From: Martinezella rhizogenes
GTDB lineage: Bacteria; Pseudomonadota; Alphaproteobacteria; Rhizobiales; Rhizobiaceae
Direction of reading: 5' to 3'
Assembly: GCA_013322215.1 (NCBI GenBank)
Contig: JAAMEZ010000006.1
Coordinates: forward strand, 310,001-374,000
Length of the DNA: 64,000 bases
Within the stretch, counting starts at the first letter, position 1. Each line of letters begins with the position of its first letter. Positions 61,350-64,000 of this stretch are shown in pieces. The notes under the pieces were generated by a model that was not told the origin of the DNA, ran no database searches, and saw only the letters and a program-made list of their open reading frames with translations. The position numbers and the translations under genes were made by a program.

Positions 61350-63185
61350 TCAGTGGCTGAGCGCAAGCGTGGCATTTTCCAGCCATGCCCTGATATCGTG
61401 ATCATGGATCAGCGGCATCAGCGCCTCGCGCGTCCGAACGTGATATTCGTTGAGCCAATGCAGTTCCTCATGCGTCAGCAGCTCGACAAGCACCAGGCTA
61501 CGGTCAATGGGGCAGAAGGTCAGCGTTTCGAAGCCGAGCATCGGCATGTCGCCGCCTTCGATCTCCTCCGGATCGCGGATATAGATCAGGTTCTCGATGC
61601 GGATGCCGAAATGGCCCGGGCGATAGTAGCCGGGCTCATTGGAAAGGATCATGCCGGGAAGCAGTTCCTGCACCGCGAGACGCGCAATGCGCTGCGGTCC
61701 TTCATGTACGGACAGATAGGAACCAACGCCGTGGCCCGTACCATGGGCGAAATCGACGCCCGCCTTCCAGAGTGCGATGCGCGCCAGCGGATCAAGATCG
61801 CAGCCGCGCGTTCCCTTCGGGAAACGTGCCGTGCTGATGGCGATCATCCCCTTGAGCACCAGCGTAAAGAGACGCTTCTGATCGTCGGAGACTGCGCCGA
61901 TACCGACGGTCCGTGTAATGTCGGTCGTGCCATTGATGTATTGCGCACCTGAATCGATCAGGAACAGTTCGCCAGCCTGGATCCGCCGGTCGCTTGCCGT
62001 CGTCACGCGGTAATGCATGATGGCTGCGTGTTCACCGGCACCGGAGATCGTATCGAAGGAAATGTCCTTCAGCGGGTTCTGCATGCTTTCGCCAACGCGG
62101 GCACGGCAGGCTTCCAGCCGTTCCGCTGCGGCAATTTCCGTCACCGTCCCCGGCTTGCTCGTCTCGAGCCAGTAGAGGAACTCGACCATGGCGGCGCCAT
62201 CCTGCAGGTGCGCAGCCGCGGAACCATTGATTTCAGCGGCGTTCTTGCAGGCGCGCGGCAGCTTGGCAGGGTCATTGCCCTCCACGACCTCTCCGCCCTC
62301 GCGACGGATGATATCGGTCAAGGCATAAGAAGCGAGATCCGGATCGACCAGGATTCGCCCGCCATTCGCTGCCGCATTGGCCAGACGCTTGGGAAGTTCG
62401 GATGGCGGCAGCTGCTTGCAGATCTGCGTCAGATAGGCTTCGGCCTCGACCTTGGTCTTGCGCTTGTCGAGAAAGAGTGCCGCTTCCCCTTCTGCATAGA
62501 TGATGGCACGCGCCAAAGGATGCGGCGTGTGCGGCACGTCGTTGCCGCGGATATTGAAGATCCAGGCGACGGAAGACGGATCGGTGATCAGCACCGCCTT
62601 GAGGTTCTTCTCTTTAAGGCTAGCCGCGATGGTCGCGAGCTTGTCCTTGGCCAGAACGCCGGCCTGGCCGATATCCTGAATGATGACACTGCCGAGCGGC
62701 TCAGCCGGGCGGTCGGTCCAGAGCTTGTCGAGCGGATTATGCGGGAGGAATACGAGCTTGCCGTCGATCTCGGCCAAGGCCTTCTCCAGCCGGCGCACTT
62801 CGGCACCCGTATGCAGCCACGGATCGATGCCGAGTCGGAAACCTCCCTTTGCATGGCGCGGCAGCCAGATATGCGGCGGCTCGTTCACCAGATCGCCACC
62901 GGTAAAGACAGTGCGGTCCACCTGCTCGGCAAGCTGCGTCACATAGCGGCCATCGACAAAAACCACAGCCTGAGAGTGTGTCACAAGCGCAACACCTGCC
63001 GATCCAGTGAAGCCCGTCAGCCATGCGAGGCGTTCCGAGCATTTGGGCACATACTCGCCCTGATACTCGTCGGCACGCGGCACGAGGAACCCGTCAATGC
63101 CGAGATCACCGAAGGCAGCACGCAAACCAGCGACGCGCTCGCGACCGAATTGTGGGGTGGAAGTGACGTCGAAAGACTGAAACAT
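61350..63185 (-). CDS. Aminopeptidase P family metallopeptidase
   Basis: 611 residues from the ATG at 63185 (MFQSFDVTSTPQFGRERVAGLR). It is the long, eukaryote-like form with two creatinase-type N-terminal domains (about 1-300) and the M24 pita-bread catalytic domain (about 310-540). The metal ligands are visible: FLIDSGAQYINGTTDITRT, HGTGHGVGSYLSVHEGPQRI, MILSNEPGYYRPGHFGIRIENL. It removes N-terminal residues before Pro. A C-terminal cap of 60 residues (VELLTHEELHWLNEYHVRTREALMPL) is usual for this form. Confidence 0.95.
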   Translation of the reverse strand: MFQSFDVTSTPQFGRERVAGLRAAFGDLGIDGFLVPRADEYQGEYVPKCSERLAWLTGFTGSAGVALVTHSQAVVFVDGRYVTQLAEQVDRTVFTGGDLVNEPPHIWLPRHAKGGFRLGIDPWLHTGAEVRRLEKALAEIDGKLVFLPHNPLDKLWTDRPAEPLGSVIIQDIGQAGVLAKDKLATIAASLKEKNLKAVLITDPSSVAWIFNIRGNDVPHTPHPLARAIIYAEGEAALFLDKRKTKVEAEAYLTQICKQLPPSELPKRLANAAANGGRILVDPDLASYALTDIIRREGGEVVEGNDPAKLPRACKNAAEINGSAAAHLQDGAAMVEFLYWLETSKPGTVTEIAAAERLEACRARVGESMQNPLKDISFDTISGAGEHAAIMHYRVTTASDRRIQAGELFLIDSGAQYINGTTDITRTVGIGAVSDDQKRLFTLVLKGMIAISTARFPKGTRGCDLDPLARIALWKAGVDFAHGTGHGVGSYLSVHEGPQRIARLAVQELLPGMILSNEPGYYRPGHFGIRIENLIYIRDPEEIEGGDMPMLGFETLTFCPIDRSLVLVELLTHEELHWLNEYHVRTREALMPLIHDHDIRAWLENATLALSH

Positions 63186-63528
63186 GAGCTGATCCAAGAC
63201 TGGTGGAGAATCCGTGAAACTGAATTGTGCCAGTATGTTAGAGCATGATGATCGGAAGTGCGATGTGATTTTAGATCATTGAGACGATATGCGCGGCACT
63301 GGAGATATCAGCTCCTTCAGCAGCGCTTCTTCCGGGTCTTGGTCGTTAACGAATCCGCCCATTTCGTGAGCATCACCGCCCGAATATGACAACTTCACGG
63401 CACGAAATATGCATATCGTGCATAGCTCCCATGAAGCCGCCCCCCTGCCACGTTGAAAGGCGAGTCGCTATATCCGGCGCATCAAACGGGGTTCACGAAG
63501 AACCAGCTCAAACTAAGGACTTAAGACA
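63186..63528. other. 343-bp intergenic region upstream of the small ORF
   Basis: It lies between the aminopeptidase gene (minus) and the small ORF (plus). No clear gene, promoter or RNA was recognised. AGAGCATGATG at 63240-63250 resembles the edge of degenerate rhizobial intergenic repeats, but it is too short to call. Confidence 0.4.
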
Positions 63529-63669
63529 ATGCCTATCTCTCGCTCCGCATATGTTAGCCCGGCGCTGGCTGGCGAGCGTCGCACAGTACGCCACTCCGTC
63601 GGCTCGCTTCGTCAGCTCGAAGTCGAAACCTCGAAGGCCATCGGCGCCAGCCGCGGCGACCGTCGCTAA
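63529..63669 (+). CDS. Small ORF, 46 aa, hypothetical
   Basis: 46 codons from the ATG at 63529 with AAGGAC at 63515-63520 to a TAA at 63667-63669. It encodes a basic peptide, MPISRSAYVSPALAGERRTV at the start and SKAIGASRGDRR at the end. The end vaguely recalls the C-terminus of DUF1127 proteins (IGLSRGD), but the conserved Trp and Leu positions of that family are not there, so I do not assign it. It lies just upstream of a candidate small RNA and its terminator, which supports transcription. Confidence 0.45.
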   Translation: MPISRSAYVSPALAGERRTVRHSVGSLRQLEVETSKAIGASRGDRR

Positions 63670-63740
63670 GAAGTTTACGATCTACGCGTTCCAAGTCGAT
63701 CGCAATCCGGTTCTCCTCCTCCCTCTCGGATTATGATCAG

Positions 63741-63838
63741 AACGCTAGAGCCCGCTTGAGCACTCCTCCACACACGCTCGCGGGCAAGATCGGTGAAAAC
63801 CGATCTCAAGGCGGTGCTTCGGCACCGCCTTTTTTATT
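63741..63838 (+). ncRNA. Candidate small RNA with anti-Shine-Dalgarno loop, or structured 3' UTR
   Basis: Three consecutive hairpins. H1: GCCCGC/GCGGGC plus GAGC/GCTC (63750-63785) with the loop ACTCCTCCACACAC, whose CTCCT is complementary to the Shine-Dalgarno AGGAG. H2: GATCGGT-GAAA-ACCGATC (63788-63805), a GNRA tetraloop. H3: AGGCGGTGC-TTCG-GCACCGCCT (63809-63830), followed by six T. This is the architecture of Hfq-type alphaproteobacterial sRNAs. It may be processed from the 3' end of the small-ORF transcript. The 5' end is not known. Confidence 0.6.
63809..63836 (+). terminator. Strong intrinsic terminator with UUCG tetraloop
   Basis: AGGCGGTGC (63809-63817), TTCG, GCACCGCCT (63822-63830), then TTTTTTA. 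A perfect 9-bp stem, the strongest terminator in the window. It ends the small-ORF/sRNA transcript. Confidence 0.9.
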
Positions 63839-63869
63839 TCAGCAATTGCATTTGCGGGAAGTGACCGGC

Positions 63870-64000
63870 TCAGGGCCGGTCGAGATGGATGGTGACCCAG
63901 CCGTTGCGCCAGATCGTGCGCACATGTCGCAGGTTCGCGCCATTATAGGCGGCCAGCACCTTCCAGCGCTGCGCCGCAAGGATGCCCGAAAGAATCACCG
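63870..64000 (-). CDS. C-terminal part of an unidentified protein
   Basis: Open at the right edge. On the minus strand the last 43 codons end with a TGA at 63872-63870. They start VILSGILAAQRWKVLAAYN and end VRTIWRNGWVTIHLDRP. The sequence has good codon bias and no stop, so it is probably a real gene end. I do not recognise the family and make no functional call. It converges on the sRNA terminator. Confidence 0.55.
   Translation of the reverse strand, partial: VILSGILAAQRWKVLAAYNGANLRHVRTIWRNGWVTIHLDRP

Noticed and set aside
62013..63248. 411-codon plus-strand frame
   Set aside because: Antisense to the aminopeptidase P gene, which shows all metal-ligand motifs.
63529..63669. Assignment of the small ORF to DUF1127
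   Set aside because: Only the IGxSRGD end is similar; the rest of the family pattern is lacking, so the call was left as hypothetical.
1..64000. CRISPR arrays, prophage, insertion sequences, tRNA or rRNA genes
   Set aside because: None was found by reading: no regularly spaced direct repeats, no transposase or phage structural motifs, no cloverleaf other than the tmRNA. A tRNAscan and IS search would settle this.

Overview
The window looks like chromosomal DNA of an alphaproteobacterium of the Rhizobiales, most probably Rhizobium or a close relative. The evidence is in the sequence. Third positions are GC-rich. The tmRNA gene is circularly permuted and has the tag ANDNYAEARLAA. An alpha-type SspB adaptor lies directly downstream of it. 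The block thyA ... folA-hflK-hflC-degP is present, and there are copies of a RIME/ABC-like rhizobial intergenic repeat. No tRNA, rRNA, CRISPR array, complete insertion sequence or prophage was seen. Most genes are housekeeping or ordinary accessory genes, and the window starts and ends inside genes.

Layout. 1-5.7 kb: end of a NmrA/QOR2-type reductase, an unrecognised membrane protein, pdxJ, a RecD-like helicase, then a secreted-repeat protein/ECF sigma/anti-sigma operon. 5.7-10.1 kb: a cobalt-type nitrile hydratase operon (alpha, beta, accessory), a LysE-type exporter, an aldo/keto reductase and a single-module KpsC-like capsule protein. 10.2-12.8 kb: ilvBH-type acetolactate synthase preceded by a clear attenuator with a leader peptide rich in Ile, Leu and Val. 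13-18 kb: a HerA-like ATPase, miaA, serB and a tandem GNAT pair. 18-26.6 kb: degP, hflC, hflK and folA, then a four-gene insert (XRE-cupin regulator, dehydrogenase, phosphinothricin-type acetyltransferase, YdcZ-type transporter), then thyA. 26.8-28.3 kb: permuted tmRNA, sspB, a DUF4169 protein and a ribbon-helix-helix protein.

28.5-40.4 kb: a giant AsmA-like protein, a GlcD-like FAD oxidase, a four-gene polar amino-acid ABC transporter behind a near-consensus sigma-54 promoter, an AraC regulator with a divergent DUF2000 protein, an OmpA-type lipoprotein and an isolated flagellin. 40.6-47.8 kb: an RND efflux pump and a UvrD/PcrA helicase. 47.8-49.1 kb: an AT-richer patch with a solitary HsdR_N-like nuclease gene next to a GIY-YIG nuclease stump. 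49-63 kb: HxlR regulator with GST, a FucP-type sugar transporter, nicotinamidase, a glycosyltransferase with a flippase, LysR with an SDR, panC-panB, an APH-like kinase, a DUF2164 protein, azlCD and aminopeptidase P. 63.5-64 kb: a 46-codon small ORF, a candidate small RNA with an anti-Shine-Dalgarno loop and strong terminator, and the end of an unidentified gene.

The points most worth following up are: the shared FRKKQ motif in SspB and the neighbouring DUF4169 protein; the candidate sRNA at the right end; the nuclease/GIY-YIG patch; the XRE-cupin unit with repeated operator-like motifs; the ilv attenuator; and a repeat element that supplies the stop codons of two convergent genes.
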